Shown: positions 27,528 through 36,169 of the stretch, piece by piece
How positions within the stretch are numbered: position 1 is the first letter of the stretch
How the letters are laid out: every line of letters begins with the position of its first letter
From: Rhodococcus qingshengii JCM 15477
GTDB lineage: Bacteria; Actinomycetota; Actinomycetes; Mycobacteriales; Mycobacteriaceae
DNA: 64,000 nucleotides
Direction of reading: 5' to 3'
Assembly: GCF_023221595.1 (NCBI RefSeq)
Contig: NZ_CP096563.1
Location: 4,397,001-4,461,000 of the forward strand
Translations under genes and position numbers: made by a program
The notes under the pieces: model-generated
What the model saw: the letters and a program-made list of their open reading frames with translations, nothing else
Databases searched by the model: none
Told to the model about the DNA's origin: nothing

Positions 27528-27905
27528 CGTCACCAACAACAGCCCCGCCACCACGAGCACGACCACCGATCCGGCAACCGCCGCGATACCCCGCCTGCGG
27601 TCGCACCAGATCTGCGCGGCGAGAGCAACCACCGAGGCCGCAATGTGCGCGGTGATCGACGTTGTTCCCGGACCCGGGAATCCGCGGTTGCCGCCCAGAT
27701 ATGCCGAACCGATGATCACGAGTGTCAAGACCACGATTCCGGCCGCCACGGTGCCACTCAGGGCGCGTAGAGCGCGGACCAGCAGCCATTGTCGTTTGTC
27801 GGCGGGATAGTCGTAATCGTCTTCGTACTGATAGTCCTGATATTCCTGGTACTGGTAGTCGTCCTCGTACCTGTCGTTCCGGTCGTACCTGTCGTCGTAT
27901 GTCAT
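27513..27905 (-). CDS. Small membrane protein with Tyr/Asp-rich N-terminal tail
   Basis: 130 residues, function unknown. Residues 1-33 are low complexity with ten tyrosines among Asp, Glu, Gln and Arg (for example YEDDYQYQEYQDYQYEDDYD). Then come about three hydrophobic helices (50-70, 85-100, 107-126) with a short loop GNRGFPGPGTTS. The last codons (QWWG) and stop are formed by minisatellite sequence. ATG 27905 lies three bases after the MarC gene stop, so it is likely co-transcribed with the PHP and MarC genes upstream. The acidic tyrosine-rich tail would be cytoplasmic if the first helix inserts inward-out. Confidence 0.7.
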   Translation of the reverse strand: MTYDDRYDRNDRYEDDYQYQEYQDYQYEDDYDYPADKRQWLLVRALRALSGTVAAGIVVLTLVIIGSAYLGGNRGFPGPGTTSITAHIAASVVALAAQIWCDRRRGIAAVAGSVVVLVVAGLLLVTQWWG

Positions 27906-27908
27906 CTC

Positions 27909-28520
27909 TTACGCTCCCGCGACGAATCCGCGGACTGATTCCGCAATGAGTTGAACCGCGATGGCGGCGAGCAGAAGACCGGCGATGCGTGCCAGCAGAC
28001 TGATGCCACCCTCGCCCAGTATCCGGATCAGTGCGGTCGAGAAGCGCAGGACCACGAACAGCACGAGGTGGATGGACAGAATCGCCAACGCGATCGCCAG
28101 ATACGACGCCGCTTCACCGTCGGCCTGGGCGACAAAGACGATGACGGCCGCTATCGCACCGGGACCGGCCATCATCGGCGTTCCCAGAGGAACGAGTGCG
28201 ACGTTGACGTCGTCGGCTCCCTGCGGACGGTTGGAGGCCTTTCCGGTCAGCAGTTCGAGTGCGATGAGAAGCAGCAGCAATCCGCCGGCGCCCTGCAACG
28301 CCGGAATGCCGATGTGGAGGTAGTTGAGGATCGCCTGACCGCCGATGGCAAAGACCGAGATGACCGCCAGGGAGACGGCGGGGGCCTGCCATGCCGCTCG
28401 ATTGCGATCTTCACGACTTTTACGTCCGACGAGTGACAAAAACACCGGGATGACTCCGGGCGGGTCCATGATCACGAACAGCGTGATGAACACGGTGAGG
28501 TAGAGCGTGGTGTCGAGCAT
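27909..28520 (-). CDS. MarC family integral membrane protein
   Basis: 203-residue protein with six hydrophobic helices in two repeats of three. Signature FVIMDPPGVIPVFLSL in helix 1 matches the MarC/SNARE-like family D-P-x-G-x-x-P motif, and LGTPMMAGPGAIAAVI is its counterpart in the second half. MarC proteins have no established transport substrate; the old link to multiple antibiotic resistance was withdrawn for E. coli MarC. Start ATG 28520 overlaps the PHP gene stop by one base, showing coupling. Confidence 0.88.
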   Translation of the reverse strand: MLDTTLYLTVFITLFVIMDPPGVIPVFLSLVGRKSREDRNRAAWQAPAVSLAVISVFAIGGQAILNYLHIGIPALQGAGGLLLLLIALELLTGKASNRPQGADDVNVALVPLGTPMMAGPGAIAAVIVFVAQADGEAASYLAIALAILSIHLVLFVVLRFSTALIRILGEGGISLLARIAGLLLAAIAVQLIAESVRGFVAGA

Positions 28521-29374
28521 CAGCGCCCCAGTACCTCCACGCCGGTGGCAGCCGAGACGAGTTTGTCGAACTCGGCTTCGTCCGTGAGCTCGTCGCCGAG
28601 TCCGATCGTCTTGTTCTCGCCGTGGTAGTCAGAGGATCCGGTGACTGCCAAACCGAGGTCGACAGCCAGGCGGCGCAGGACGTCACGATCGTCGCTGCGA
28701 TGGTCCGGGTGATCGACTTCGAGACCCCCGAGACCCAGATTGGCCAGATCGCGGATGTGGTCGAGCGCAAGCAATCCGCCGCGCGAACGGGCCCGTCCAT
28801 GCGCCAGGACGGTCACTCCCCCGGCGGCTGCCACCAGTTCGACGGCGTACTCGAGCGGAGTGTCGTACTTGGGAACGTCGTATCGTCCTCGACTGGACAA
28901 CAGGTCGGAGAAAGCCTCACTGATGCTCGACACCACTCCCGCTCGCATCAGGGCCGCTGCGACGTGCGGGCGTCCGACGGACGGACCGGCGTCAGCCAAG
29001 ATCTGATCGGGATCGACGGGCAGACCGTCACGCGCCATCATGGTCGTCATCACCCGGATACGTTCGACGCGTTCGGCGCGCAGTCGCTCACGTTCTTTTG
29101 CGAATTCGGGGTGCGTCGGATCGAACAGGTACGCCAGAAGATGTACAGCGACCGGCCAACCACGCTCACCTCGACCTTCGCACGACATCTCCATCCCACG
29201 AACCAGGCTGACGCCGGCCGGCAAGGCCTGCGCCGCCTCGGCCCAGCCCGAAGTCGTGTCGTGATCGGTGATGGCGACGACGTCGAGTCCGGCGTCGGCT
29301 GCGGCGCGCATGAGGGCAGCCGGGGTGTCGGTGCCGTCCGATGCGTTGGAGTGGGTGTGAAGATCTATTCGCAC
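28520..29374 (-). CDS. PHP domain phosphoesterase
   Basis: 284 residues. The N-terminal RIDLHTHSNASDGTDTP carries the first PHP metal motif H-x-H, followed by AITDHDTTSGW (D-H-D) and later VLAHGRARSRGG and GSSDYHGENKTIG with the remaining metal ligands. This order fits the TrpH/RnaAM-type PHP phosphoesterases, which hydrolyse 3',5'-nucleotide bisphosphates or act as 5'-3' RNA exonuclease; the exact substrate here is unproven. Start is GTG 29374. It heads a leftward operon with marC and the Tyr-rich membrane protein. Confidence 0.88.
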   Translation of the reverse strand: MRIDLHTHSNASDGTDTPAALMRAAADAGLDVVAITDHDTTSGWAEAAQALPAGVSLVRGMEMSCEGRGERGWPVAVHLLAYLFDPTHPEFAKERERLRAERVERIRVMTTMMARDGLPVDPDQILADAGPSVGRPHVAAALMRAGVVSSISEAFSDLLSSRGRYDVPKYDTPLEYAVELVAAAGGVTVLAHGRARSRGGLLALDHIRDLANLGLGGLEVDHPDHRSDDRDVLRRLAVDLGLAVTGSSDYHGENKTIGLGDELTDEAEFDKLVSAATGVEVLGR

Positions 29375-29534
29375 TGTTCCAGTGTGTCAGCAATCGGCAA
29401 CTTCATCGCGCTCCGGTGGGCGAGCCGGAAGCTGACGTACGATTACGCCGCAGCGGCAGCGCAATTCGATCAGGTGTCGCTGTAGTGCCGTTCCCCTGCC
29501 GTTCCACTGCATTACAGACCGAGAAGGAGCGAGC

Positions 29535-30614
29535 GTGCCAACCATGCCGTCACTGCCGAATTGGTCGAACGGCAAATCGACGCAAGCCGATGCGCCCAAG
29601 ATCCCCGTTCCGGCAGCCCGCGCGATCGTCGACTGCGCGGTCTACGTGGACGGCGTGCGGTTGCCGGGCAAGTACACGCACCGCGCTGCGTTGGCCGAGG
29701 TTCGTAGTCGCGACAACGCGTTCGTCTGGGTGGGCATGCACGCTCCCGACGAAGGTCAGATGCAAGATGTCGCAGCAACTTTCGGACTCCACGAGCTGAT
29801 GGTCGAGGATGCTGTCCATGCACACGAGCGCCCGAAACTCGAACGCTACGACGACGTCATGTTCCTGGTGCTGCGCACGGTCGTCTACGTACCGCACGAG
29901 TCCGTCGCGACGGCGAGCGAGATCGTCGAAACCGGCGAGATCATGGTGTTCGTCGGCCCCGACTTCGTGGTGACCGTCCGGCACGGGGATCACTCCGAAC
30001 TGGCAAGCGTGCGCAAGTCACTCGAGCAGAACCCCGAGCGCCTCACCATGGGCCCGTTCGCGGTGTTGCACGCGATCACCGACCACGTCGTCGACAGCTA
30101 TCTCTCCGTCATCCAACTCGTCGAACAGGACGTCGACAGCATGGAAGAGTTGGTGTTCAACCCGCGGAACACCGTTGCCGTCGAGCACATCTACCTGCTC
30201 AAACGTGAAATCGTCGAACTACGACGCTCGGTCACTCCACTCGGATTGCCACTGCTCCAGCTGACCCAGCCCGCGGGCGGCCTCGTCCCGAAGGAGATCC
30301 GGCGATACTTCCGTGACGTACGAGATCACCACACGATCGTGGCCGAACGTATCTCGGAATACGACGAGGTGTTGAGTTCGCTGGTCGACGCCGCACTCGC
30401 GAAGATCGCGGTGCAGCAAAACACCGACATGCGCAAGATCTCCGCGTGGGTCGCTATCGCCGCCGTGCCGACCGGCGTTGCCGGTATCTACGGGATGAAC
30501 TTCGAGAACATGCCGGAACTCGGTTACAAGTACGGCTATCAGTCCATCCTGTTCCTCATCGCGTCGGTGTGTGTCGGCTTGTTCTTTCTCTTCCGTCGCA
30601 ACAACTGGCTGTGA
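29535..30614 (+). CDS. corA: Magnesium/cobalt transporter CorA
   Basis: 359 residues, close to the usual size of actinobacterial CorA. A large N-terminal cytosolic alpha/beta domain is followed by a long stalk helix and two C-terminal transmembrane helices. The invariant Y-G-M-N-F filter motif is present near residue 318 (GIYGMNFENMPE) at the end of the first helix. The C-terminal FLFRRNNWL is basic, as expected. It forms a pentameric channel for Mg2+/Co2+ uptake. ATG 29535 has gagaaggag upstream. Confidence 0.95.
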   Translation: MPTMPSLPNWSNGKSTQADAPKIPVPAARAIVDCAVYVDGVRLPGKYTHRAALAEVRSRDNAFVWVGMHAPDEGQMQDVAATFGLHELMVEDAVHAHERPKLERYDDVMFLVLRTVVYVPHESVATASEIVETGEIMVFVGPDFVVTVRHGDHSELASVRKSLEQNPERLTMGPFAVLHAITDHVVDSYLSVIQLVEQDVDSMEELVFNPRNTVAVEHIYLLKREIVELRRSVTPLGLPLLQLTQPAGGLVPKEIRRYFRDVRDHHTIVAERISEYDEVLSSLVDAALAKIAVQQNTDMRKISAWVAIAAVPTGVAGIYGMNFENMPELGYKYGYQSILFLIASVCVGLFFLFRRNNWL

Positions 30615-30748
30615 ACCTCGCACGCTGACTCCCTGTACTTGCCACCGTCGCAGGCGGACAATGGATATGGGTACGCATTTTCATTCCGTTCCCGAAATCC
30701 ATTTTGCGACAAGCAAATTCAGATCCAAGGAGAAGTGGAGGAGCAACC

Positions 30749-31195
30749 ATGCCTACAGTCGAGCAATCCGTGGAGATCGCGTTGCCACCCAAGGACGTCT
30801 GGGAGTACATCGCCGTCGCCGAGAACTGGCCCAACTGGGAGAATTCGATGGTCGAGTGCAAACAGATCACCGACGGCCCGATGGGCGTGGGAAGCCGCTG
30901 GCACGGTGTCTCGCGAATCCTGGGCAAGCGTCTCGAGTGGACATCCGAATTCACCGAGTACGACCCACCGAGATCGTCGAAATCGACGTCCGTCGAAAGT
31001 CCGGTCAGCTTCTCGCAGACCACGACCTGCGAAGAAGTCGGTGACGGCACTCGGGTCACCTACCGACTCGACAGCGAAAGCGGCCTGGGAGGAGTATTCG
31101 GCAAGATGGCCGACCCGATCGTCACGAAAGCATTTTCACGGACGGTTCGGGTAAGTCTCGAGAACTTGGCGGACATCCTCGTGCACGCCGAATGA
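30749..31195 (+). CDS. SRPBCC/START-like ligand-binding protein
   Basis: 148 residues. VEQSVEIALPPKDVWEYIAVAENWPNWENSM is split between strand 1 and helices typical of polyketide cyclase/dehydrase-like SRPBCC proteins, ending in a long C-terminal helix (RTVRVSLENLADILVHAE). These bind hydrophobic ligands in a central cavity; ligand unknown. ATG 30749 follows a good ggaggag site; the longer frame from 30704 lacks one. It stands alone after corA. Confidence 0.8.
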   Translation: MPTVEQSVEIALPPKDVWEYIAVAENWPNWENSMVECKQITDGPMGVGSRWHGVSRILGKRLEWTSEFTEYDPPRSSKSTSVESPVSFSQTTTCEEVGDGTRVTYRLDSESGLGGVFGKMADPIVTKAFSRTVRVSLENLADILVHAE

Positions 31196-31220
31196 TCTGA
31201 CGGACAAAGCGCCAGCGCAG

Positions 31221-31805
31221 CTAGAGCGAGGCAGCGGAACGGTGCGGATCGCGGATGTCGATCCCCGCCTCGGTCCACGCTTCCCTCAGTGCCTCCGCGC
31301 CGCGCAGACGCACCCAGGCGGCTTCGGTACCGGTCAGGGGGACCACACCAAGGAAGCGCACCGGGTCGAACGGCTCCGGCAGCGTCAGGTCTTCGATCCC
31401 GCTGTCACCGAGAAGCACCGCCGTGAACGCAGTGTCCTTCCACAGCGGCTCGCCCAGGTCCAACAGTGCGTCCTCGAGCAGCACGACGCCTTCGACGGAC
31501 GGCGCCGCGGCCAGCACCGCGAGCGTCCTGGCCACACCTGACGCCACACCGGTGCCACCGCGCAGCGTGAGTACCAACTCGGCGCGGGGTCCGCGTGTGG
31601 GGTCTGCGACCAGTTCGTTGGGGTCGCCCATCGGATGACGCGAGCACCCCAGTGTGACGTAGCGGACCAGGCCGTCGGGTGATTCGAAACGCAGCACGTC
31701 CAGCGGTTCGACACCGAGGAACGTCACCGAGGCCGCGGTGGGGTCCGGCCCCTCGATGCTGCTGACGAGATGGGCCCGGACGGAAGATACGACGCTGTCT
31801 GACAC
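31221..31805 (-). CDS. Suppressor-of-fused (SUFU) domain protein
   Basis: 194-residue single-domain protein. RYVTLGCSRHPMGDP, RAELVLTLRGG, LGEPLWKDTAFTAVLL and RFLGVVPLTGTEAAWVR follow the pattern of bacterial SUFU-like proteins. In bacteria this fold occurs both as immunity proteins for polymorphic toxins and as widespread stand-alone proteins of unknown role. No toxin gene is visible beside it. It is convergent with the SRPBCC gene and divergent from the metallophosphoesterase gene. Confidence 0.75.
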   Translation of the reverse strand: MSDSVVSSVRAHLVSSIEGPDPTAASVTFLGVEPLDVLRFESPDGLVRYVTLGCSRHPMGDPNELVADPTRGPRAELVLTLRGGTGVASGVARTLAVLAAAPSVEGVVLLEDALLDLGEPLWKDTAFTAVLLGDSGIEDLTLPEPFDPVRFLGVVPLTGTEAAWVRLRGAEALREAWTEAGIDIRDPHRSAASL

Positions 31806-31876
31806 TCGTCCATCTAAACACCGTGCCCGCGAGGTTCGCAGCGCAGATACCTCGCGGTGGCGGTAGCGTCGTCGAA

Positions 31877-32575
31877 ATGGTCTCCGTTCTCGCTGTCAGC
31901 GACGAGACCGTCGAATTCCTGTGGAGCAGTCAGGTTCGTTCACTCGGAGTCGACGTGATCCTCGGCGCGGGCGATCTGCCGTTTGCGTATCTGGAGTACC
32001 TGTCCGATCAGCTGAATGCGCCTTGCGTGTTCGTTCCCGGAAACCACGACGCCGATCTGTCCGGATATTCGAACAAGAGATCGGGTTGGACGCGGGCCGG
32101 GATGCCGGCGCAGTGGCCAGGGCCTACCGGCGCTGTCAACGCCGACGGACGCATCGTGACCGTCGCCGGTCTGCGGATCGCGGGCCTCGGTGGTTCCATC
32201 CGGTACAACACCGGCCCCAATCAGTGGTCCGAGCGCCAGCAGAGTCGACGCGCTCGCTCGCTCACCTGGCGAAACGCTTGGCAATCGAGACTTCCCGGCA
32301 GTCGGAGGGGCGTGGATGTGCTGCTCACCCACAGCCCCGCCCGTGGCGTCGGCGACGCCGAGGATCGACCACATCGAGGGTTCGAATGCCTCACGCCTTT
32401 GATTCACAACCTTGATCCGACGGTCATGGTCCACGGACACATCCATCCGCACGGGCGAACACCTCTCGATCTGGAGGTGGGCCGGACTATCGTGCTCAAT
32501 ACCGTCGGCTTCACGCTGATGGAGATTTCCCCAGGTACTCCGCCGACGATCGTGAGGCGCCGACATGGCTCGTGA
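31877..32575 (+). CDS. Metallophosphoesterase
   Basis: 232-residue calcineurin-like phosphoesterase. Metal motifs: VLAVSDETVEF at the N-terminus (D9 present, but the usual D-x-H His is absent), LGAGDLPFAYLEYL, FVPGNHDADLSG, LLTHSPARG and MVHGHIHPHG. Except for the first motif, the dinuclear-metal set is complete. ATG 31877 is chosen since the earlier frame start at 31823 overlaps the promoter space of the divergent SUFU gene. Its last 11 bases overlap the ParB-like gene, implying joint expression. Substrate unknown. Confidence 0.85.
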   Translation: MVSVLAVSDETVEFLWSSQVRSLGVDVILGAGDLPFAYLEYLSDQLNAPCVFVPGNHDADLSGYSNKRSGWTRAGMPAQWPGPTGAVNADGRIVTVAGLRIAGLGGSIRYNTGPNQWSERQQSRRARSLTWRNAWQSRLPGSRRGVDVLLTHSPARGVGDAEDRPHRGFECLTPLIHNLDPTVMVHGHIHPHGRTPLDLEVGRTIVLNTVGFTLMEISPGTPPTIVRRRHGS

Positions 32576-33428
32576 CACCGGTTTTCCCACAGCCGACGCG
32601 GAAAACGACTTTGCTCGTCAGCGTCGACGCGCCGACGTGGCACGTCTGGTCAGTTGGCTACGACGCGAACCGGACGACGTCAACGCGATCCTGCCGTTCG
32701 ACGAGGTTGTCGCCGCTCTCGGCAAGGTCGGCGAGAAGTCTCTGGGTCTGCAGGTCGTCACCATCGAATCGATCGTCGGAAGTGTCGACCGCACAGGTGA
32801 TTTCGACAGGTACTTCCGGCCGACGTCAACTCACTCTCGTGCGCGTTGGGAACGGCTTGCCGTGGCGCAACGACGCGGCGAATCGGTGCCACCCGTTCAG
32901 TTGTACCGTGTCGGCTCCATGCACTTCGTGATCGACGGACACCACCGAGTGTCCATTGCGTGTGCGATGCACCAGAAGACAATCGATGCGTACGTCACCG
33001 AGATCATCACGCGTATCTCGCCGGAAGGCATCACTCAGCGCGCCGATCTGCTCATCAAGGACCATCGCCGACTCTTCCTCACTCGCGTTCCGCTGCAGGG
33101 TTCACAACGCGAAGCTGTCCAGGTCACCGACCCGTGGGAGTACGCCGAACTCAGTGAGTGCGTGGAGGCGTGGGGTTTTCGGCTCATGCAGGAAAAGGGT
33201 GAGTTCCTCGGCCGAGACACGGTCGCCCGGCGCTGGTTCGGCGAGGAGTTTCTCCCCGTCGTGCGAATGCTGAGGGGCGCCGACATGTTGCCCGAGCACA
33301 CCGATGCCGAGGCGTACTTGTGGATCGCCCGGGAGCGGTACCGGTTGGTGCGGCGCCACATGTGGAACGACGAGATCGTGGCCGAACTGCGCGATCGAGC
33401 ACCCCGAAAGCACAAGCCCGCTACGTAG
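32565..33428 (+). CDS. ParB/Srx-fold protein (ParB-like nuclease domain)
   Basis: 287 residues. A ParB/sulfiredoxin-like N-terminal half is suggested by GLQVVTIESIVGSVDR, VPPVQLYRVGSMHFVIDGHH and RVSIACAMHQKTIDAYV; the DGHHR motif is where the ParB/Srx fold binds nucleotide. The C-terminal half is helical and charged and lacks the usual ParB helix-turn-helix. It is not beside parA or parS, so a role in chromosome partition is unlikely. The fold also includes CTPases and ATP/ADP-dependent small-molecule kinases (SerK, SbnI). Overlap with a metallophosphoesterase gene suggests a shared phosphate-transfer function; that is inference. Confidence 0.7.
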   Translation: MARDTGFPTADAENDFARQRRRADVARLVSWLRREPDDVNAILPFDEVVAALGKVGEKSLGLQVVTIESIVGSVDRTGDFDRYFRPTSTHSRARWERLAVAQRRGESVPPVQLYRVGSMHFVIDGHHRVSIACAMHQKTIDAYVTEIITRISPEGITQRADLLIKDHRRLFLTRVPLQGSQREAVQVTDPWEYAELSECVEAWGFRLMQEKGEFLGRDTVARRWFGEEFLPVVRMLRGADMLPEHTDAEAYLWIARERYRLVRRHMWNDEIVAELRDRAPRKHKPAT

Positions 33429-34527
33429 ATGCAGTGAAGCGAACCTCGCGGTTCGGGATCTTCGGGTGCATGAACTTCAGCAACGAACGCGCTTCTTTCT
33501 CGATGGACGCGAGGGCGGTCTTCGGTTGCTGCGCAAACAGAGTCGCACCCAACTCGACCGTCTCCTTTGCCGGCGTCACCGTCGCATATCCCACCACCTT
33601 CCCGCGCACCAGGATGGCGGGCTTGATGATGCCGTTCACGGTGAAGACGCGAGTTCGGTACTGCTCGTCCATGATTCGAGATCGGTCGGCGTGCGAGAGC
33701 AAGATGTTGTCGAACGGTGCAAGGATTCTGACCGGGGGTGTTCCGGAGGTCGGTCGTGGCGCGTCCGGCAGGTCGAACACCTCGGCCCCATTCTCGTTGA
33801 CAAAGGTGACCAAGCCGGGTCGTAGCCGCTCGAATACTTCGGCGAGTCTCGTGAGCCCTGACCACGCTTGGGCATCTTTCACACTCGCGGGCCCGAAGGC
33901 CGCCAGATAACGAAGCACCATCACATCCGGATCCGGAGTCGAACTCACTTCCGTGCCAAGCCAATTCTCCAAGGTCGTCAGTGCCGGTGCTCCGGATCGT
34001 CCCCACAGGCCTCGCGGTGGGACCTGCACCATCGGCAGAAGTCCTCGAACGCCGTGCGCCAGCCCCTCGGCCGCGTGGCCGGGAAAGCGCTCTGCCAGTA
34101 TCGGTCTCATCTGCATTTGGGTGAGCGGCCCGTCCGCTACGAGGTCCCGTCCCGCCCGCGCCAGAGCGTCGAGATCCAACCCGGTGAGCGCCGCACGCTG
34201 TGTGCTGTTGGTGTGGAGATCGCGTTCCATGATCGTCTGAACCGTGGCCCGGAATGGGCCCGCATCCGCGGCCGAAAGAGCAAAGACCGTGCCCCGCATG
34301 GCAACAAGCCGCACCACCTGGCGCTTCTCGACAAGGGTGGAGAGGTCTTCTGCCGCAAAGTTCTTCAGCCGCGCCCACAGCGCCAGGTAGGGCGGGTTCG
34401 GCGCCTGGGCCTGCAGACCTGCCAGGTGCTCGATCGCATCCAACGCACTGACCTCGGCCCTCCGCAGCAGGAACTGCCGCGCCAGAGTCGCCAGGTTGAG
34501 CTCGCGATCGGTGATCAGTGCAGCCAT
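33421..34527 (-). CDS. Winged helix DNA-binding domain-containing protein (HTH_42/AlkZ-like)
   Basis: 368 residues. The beginning ELNLATLARQFLLRRAE and IEHLAGLQAQAPNPPYLALW matches the COG3214/HTH_42 family, whose studied members (AlkZ, YcaQ) are DNA glycosylases acting on alkylated or cross-linked bases. The AlkZ catalytic Q-x-Q/Q-x-D signature is represented by LQAQAPNPP; the C-terminal half has LAPFDNILLSHADR and RGKVVGYATV. A role in DNA repair or resistance is possible but untested here. ATG 34527 follows gaggag; the gene sits 10 bases behind the histidine kinase and is probably co-transcribed. Confidence 0.8.
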   Translation of the reverse strand: MAALITDRELNLATLARQFLLRRAEVSALDAIEHLAGLQAQAPNPPYLALWARLKNFAAEDLSTLVEKRQVVRLVAMRGTVFALSAADAGPFRATVQTIMERDLHTNSTQRAALTGLDLDALARAGRDLVADGPLTQMQMRPILAERFPGHAAEGLAHGVRGLLPMVQVPPRGLWGRSGAPALTTLENWLGTEVSSTPDPDVMVLRYLAAFGPASVKDAQAWSGLTRLAEVFERLRPGLVTFVNENGAEVFDLPDAPRPTSGTPPVRILAPFDNILLSHADRSRIMDEQYRTRVFTVNGIIKPAILVRGKVVGYATVTPAKETVELGATLFAQQPKTALASIEKEARSLLKFMHPKIPNREVRFTAST

Positions 34528-34537
34528 CGACAACTCC

Positions 34538-35803
34538 TCAACGATCGTGGTCAGTGGCGGTGACGATCTGGAACGGTATCTCGACTCGCGCGAGGGTTCC
34601 GGACTCTTCACCCGGTCCGACCGAGAACGAGCCACCCGCGGCAACCACTCGCAGTTCGTGCGAGAGCAGTCCGATGTGCCCGGCAGCCCGTCGTTCGGCA
34701 ATCCGATCGGCGCTGATCCCCCGACCGTCGTCCGAGACCACGAGCACCGCACGGTGGTCCAGTCGTGCAAGCTCGATCCGGACGTTCTGCGCGCCGGCAT
34801 GTTTGACGACGTTGCCCAGAAGCTCTCGGGTGGCGCCGAACAAGACCTCGTCGGCAGACGTGCGTAGATCGTCGTTCCAGCCCGAAGTGTCGACGTCGAC
34901 CACTACTCCGCCGCGTCCCTGCGCCGATCGCGCGAGGTCCCCGATCGCGCGGGCAAGGCCCACGTGGACGAGAACTGTGGGATGCAGTTCCGAGACGGAC
35001 GATCTCAACAGCGTGGTCGCTTCACCGAGCGCTTTTCCGGCTCGCGCCAAAGCGACAGGCTCCGCACTGTCTGCCAATTCGTCGAGATCCATCCGCGCGG
35101 CGAGAACGTACTGGAGCGCCCCGTCGTGCAACTGCTCGGACAGTTCCGTGCGCTCTCGCTGCTCGAGCCCCATGAGTTCGGCCAGAAGGCTGGTTCGATG
35201 CCCGACGAGTTGTCCGATGGTCAACACGCGTGATCTTTGAATCCGAGTCAGTCCGATTGCGCCTGCGCCCACTCCGGCCAAGGCCATGGTGCTCAGCAGG
35301 ATCGACGGCCACGGCTCGGAGTTCGAAGTCATCGTTGCCCAACTGGAAACGAAGAACACACCGATCGTGCAGGCAACGACGCCGACACACACGTCCGTCC
35401 GCAGTTGCGTACACGCCAGAACCGGAATGACGAAGAGCCCGTTACTCAAGATGTCGGCGGTCCAACTCTGCTCGGCCGCGAGACCGGTCAGCAATGTCAG
35501 AGTTGCGAGCACGGCAAGGTCGACGAACAAGCCGAGCCAGATCATCGTCACCGGGCCTGTGCCGCCCTTGCGGATCCACAGCGCCACGGCTGCCGACCAG
35601 AGTGCATAGGCGCCCAGAATCGCGAAACACCATCCCGCGTCGTTCATCGGCGGGACGAAAATCAGTGTCAGGGCGATGAACAGCACCAGAGCGCCGCGCA
35701 CCGTCAGTTGGAGGTACGCACCGCGGTAGGCGTGTTCGCGCATGATCCGCTCGAGGTCCGGGCCACCGGGCAGGTGCTCGGTTCGTACCGAGGATTCGTT
35801 CAT
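34538..35803 (-). CDS. Sensor histidine kinase, NarL/DesK (HisKA_3) type, orphan
   Basis: 421 residues from ATG 35803 (aggagga upstream). Five to six N-terminal membrane helices (about 33-195) form the sensor; the dimerisation and phosphoacceptor segment is RTELSEQLHDGALQYVLAAR with the phospho-His; the ATP-binding domain has RELLGNVVKHAGAQNVR (N-box) and VSDDGRGIS (G1). No response regulator gene is adjacent, so the partner lies elsewhere. The downstream gene encodes the winged-helix protein. The signal is unknown. Confidence 0.88.
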   Translation of the reverse strand: MNESSVRTEHLPGGPDLERIMREHAYRGAYLQLTVRGALVLFIALTLIFVPPMNDAGWCFAILGAYALWSAAVALWIRKGGTGPVTMIWLGLFVDLAVLATLTLLTGLAAEQSWTADILSNGLFVIPVLACTQLRTDVCVGVVACTIGVFFVSSWATMTSNSEPWPSILLSTMALAGVGAGAIGLTRIQRSRVLTIGQLVGHRTSLLAELMGLEQRERTELSEQLHDGALQYVLAARMDLDELADSAEPVALARAGKALGEATTLLRSSVSELHPTVLVHVGLARAIGDLARSAQGRGGVVVDVDTSGWNDDLRTSADEVLFGATRELLGNVVKHAGAQNVRIELARLDHRAVLVVSDDGRGISADRIAERRAAGHIGLLSHELRVVAAGGSFSVGPGEESGTLARVEIPFQIVTATDHDR

Positions 35804-35929
35804 CTGTCCTCCTGTGCCGCCCATCCCAGTTCCCTGTGAATGAGCTTCGCACACGAGATTTCACAATCAACCCGCAATACCGTGAATGGCACAGCATTCA
35901 CCGAACCTCGAAACCACGCAGGAGTGCTC

Positions 35930-36166
35930 ATGATCTCGACCCGAGCAAGCAAGCGCCGCATCGCCACTCGATTTGCCGTCGCCGGCGCCCTGGCAGCGGC
36001 GCCGATCGCCGTGGTCGCCGGGACAGCGCAAGCCGCCCCGGCCTCCACCCATCACGAACAATTCGGCCGCCTGGTCCCCCTACCCGAACCGGCCGACGCA
36101 GCGCCCGGCCCCGAACAGGTACCGCTCCCCTGGGGCGCGACGTATTCGGTCACCTTGCCCGGGTAA
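35930..36166 (+). CDS. Small secreted protein
   Basis: 78 residues with a strong Sec signal peptide: basic RASKRRIATR, hydrophobic FAVAGALAAAPIAVVAG and a likely cleavage after TAQA-A. The mature part is about 40 residues, Pro-rich and without cysteine (LVPLPEPADAAPGPEQ). Function unknown. ATG 35930 follows ggag; earlier in-frame starts overlap the kinase promoter region. Its stop is three bases from the end of the convergent sugC gene. Confidence 0.65.
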   Translation: MISTRASKRRIATRFAVAGALAAAPIAVVAGTAQAAPASTHHEQFGRLVPLPEPADAAPGPEQVPLPWGATYSVTLPG

Positions 36167-36169
36167 AGG

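Noticed and set aside
32565..33428. Chromosome-partition ParB
   Set aside because: No ParB helix-turn-helix, parA or parS-like palindrome nearby; only the ParB/Srx-type nucleotide motif is seen.
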